Of a stretch of 19,222 nt of DNA, positions 18,403 to 19,222 are shown one piece after another. Both the position numbers and the translations under genes were made by a program. Position 1 is the stretch's first letter. Every line of letters begins with the position of its first letter. The notes under the pieces are model-generated. The model ran no database searches and had not been told where the DNA came from. It worked only from the letters and a program-made list of their open reading frames with translations. The stretch covers positions 1 through 19,222 of the forward strand of contig CADWAF010004402.1 of the NCBI GenBank assembly GCA_902984215.1, given 5' to 3'. This DNA comes from Willaertia magna (taxonomy: Eukaryota > Heterolobosea > Eutetramitea > Acrasida > Naegleriidae).

Positions 18403-19222
18403 CTATTTCAAAAAGCTATTCATTGATGAAATACTGTCCATTATATTTACTTCACTATCAACATTTGTTATTCTGGTGATACTATCTAATGTATTGGTTG
18501 GGTTGCTGAAATCGTTAATTGTATTGTTAATTGAAACAATAGCTGCAGAATGATGTTTTGAATCTAACATATAAGTTGTTGTCAAACCTTTTCCCTTAAC
18601 ATTAACCTTCCTTTCTTCAAATTTATAACCCAAATCATAAACTCTTTCATAAGTACTTCTGCTTATTTGTATTCTTCCAGGTTCAGAAGTTGATTCCATT
18701 CTTGAGGCAACATTAACAGCATCACCCCATAAATCAAAAGCAAATTTCTTCTTTCCAATAACACCTGCAACTACACTGCCAGTATTTAAACCTATCCTTA
18801 CATTTATTTGTGGACTAAGCTCATCATTGGTTACTGCTTTTGTGTTGTGATCAAATAAAACTTTAAACACTGCCATAGAGAACTTTAATGCTCTTTCTGG
18901 ATGGTCTGATTGTCCCCATCCCACTGCAAAATAAGCGTCACCAATTGTTTTAATCTTTTCTAAATCATAAACTTCTGTAAGATCATCAAATCCATTCACA
19001 ATAGAATTCAACTTTTCTACAAGGTCACTTGGAGTCAATCCAGAACTCAAACTTGTAAAACCAACCATATCTACGAATGTTATTTAAAATTAATAAAAGG
19101 CTAATAACTTACCAGAAAAGAAGCATGTACAATCGCTGTATTTTTCTGCAATAAAAGATTCCCCAATTTTCAATTGTTGGGCAATGTGCACTGGGAAAAT
19201 ATTTAATAATAAATTTTCAGAT
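18403..19222 (-). CDS. Adenylate cyclase, class III (copy 2), 5' end beyond window
   Basis: The gene enters from the right edge with a partial exon (19222-19113) and continues in exon 19070-18403, ending at TAG. The visible part covers the end of the linker helix (SENLLLNIF onwards) and the whole catalytic domain. All catalytic and selectivity residues of copy 1 are present: both metal Asp, the KTIGDAY Lys, the FDLWGD Asp and the VNVASR Asn and Arg. The catalytic domain differs from copy 1 at the protein level by one residue (Ala for Thr after HHS at its edge). The C-terminal tail is longer and different, though it still shares a VN...S.SSM pattern, and it continues as NSFLK where copy 1 has a stop. 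The N-terminal sensor region is outside the window, so whether it has a full RCC1 propeller is unknown. AATAAA lies three bases after the stop. Confidence 0.92.
18538..19222. repeat. Right copy of the dispersed cyclase-module direct repeat
   Basis: This is the counterpart of 269-957. The left boundary is sharp: the C-terminal coding tail (18403-18537) aligns only loosely with 182-268. The repeat reaches the window edge. Confidence 0.93.
19071..19112 (-). other. Spliceosomal intron of cyclase copy 2 (42 bp)
   Basis: Donor GTAAGT and acceptor CGTAG at the same codon as in copy 1, phase 1. It is identical to the copy 1 intron apart from a 4-bp deletion in a TTAA tandem. Confidence 0.95.

Noticed and set aside
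1..19222. Mobile element or CRISPR array.
   Set aside because: There are no transposase or reverse transcriptase reading frames, no terminal inverted repeats with target duplications and no regularly spaced repeats. The only long repeat is the cyclase coding module.

Overview
This is a stretch of compact, AT-rich eukaryotic (protist) nuclear DNA. The genes are interrupted by very small spliceosomal introns (39-78 bp, donors almost always GTAAGT). TAA, TAG and TGA all act as stops, and intergenic DNA is rich in A/T runs. The mix of RCC1-like/class III adenylate cyclase proteins, a cytosolic-type P5CS, a CUL3 orthologue and a HIR3/CABIN1 homologue suggests a free-living amoeboid or flagellate protist. 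A heterolobosean related to Naegleria is my best guess. That placement is inference and was not tested by any search.

Eight protein genes can be modelled; seven are complete and the last runs off the right edge. From left to right: (1) minus strand, 182-1547, an adenylate cyclase with a short RCC1-like N-terminus, 439 aa, one intron; (2) minus, 1869-4297, bifunctional delta-1-pyrroline-5-carboxylate synthase, 788 aa, one intron; (3) plus, 5122-10002, a large TPR protein homologous to HIR3/CABIN1 of the HIRA histone-chaperone complex, 1608 aa, one intron; (4) minus, 10112-12815, an 857-aa coiled-coil protein of unknown function, three introns; (5) minus, 12869-13210, a 113-aa basic orphan; (6) plus, 13884-16253, cullin-3, 770 aa, one intron; (7) minus, 16382-18328, an ArsB-type membrane transporter, 622 aa, one intron; (8) minus, 18403 to beyond 19222, a second adenylate cyclase whose catalytic module is almost identical to that of gene 1.

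The layout consists of two divergent promoter regions (4298-5121 and 13211-13883), two short convergent gaps (10003-10111 and 16254-16381), and head-to-tail pairs separated by as little as 53-74 bp. Several genes place an AATAAA hexamer on or just after the stop codon, which implies very short 3' UTRs. Apart from the duplicated cyclases there is no evident pathway linking the genes: proline synthesis, chromatin assembly, ubiquitin ligation, ion export and cAMP signalling are side by side.

The most notable structure is the direct repeat of the cyclase module at the two ends. About 690 bp differ by eight substitutions, seven of them synonymous, plus a 4-bp indel in the intron, and homology collapses abruptly just past the catalytic domain. 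This looks like recent duplication or ongoing gene conversion of the catalytic module. No mobile element, CRISPR array, tRNA or rRNA gene was found.
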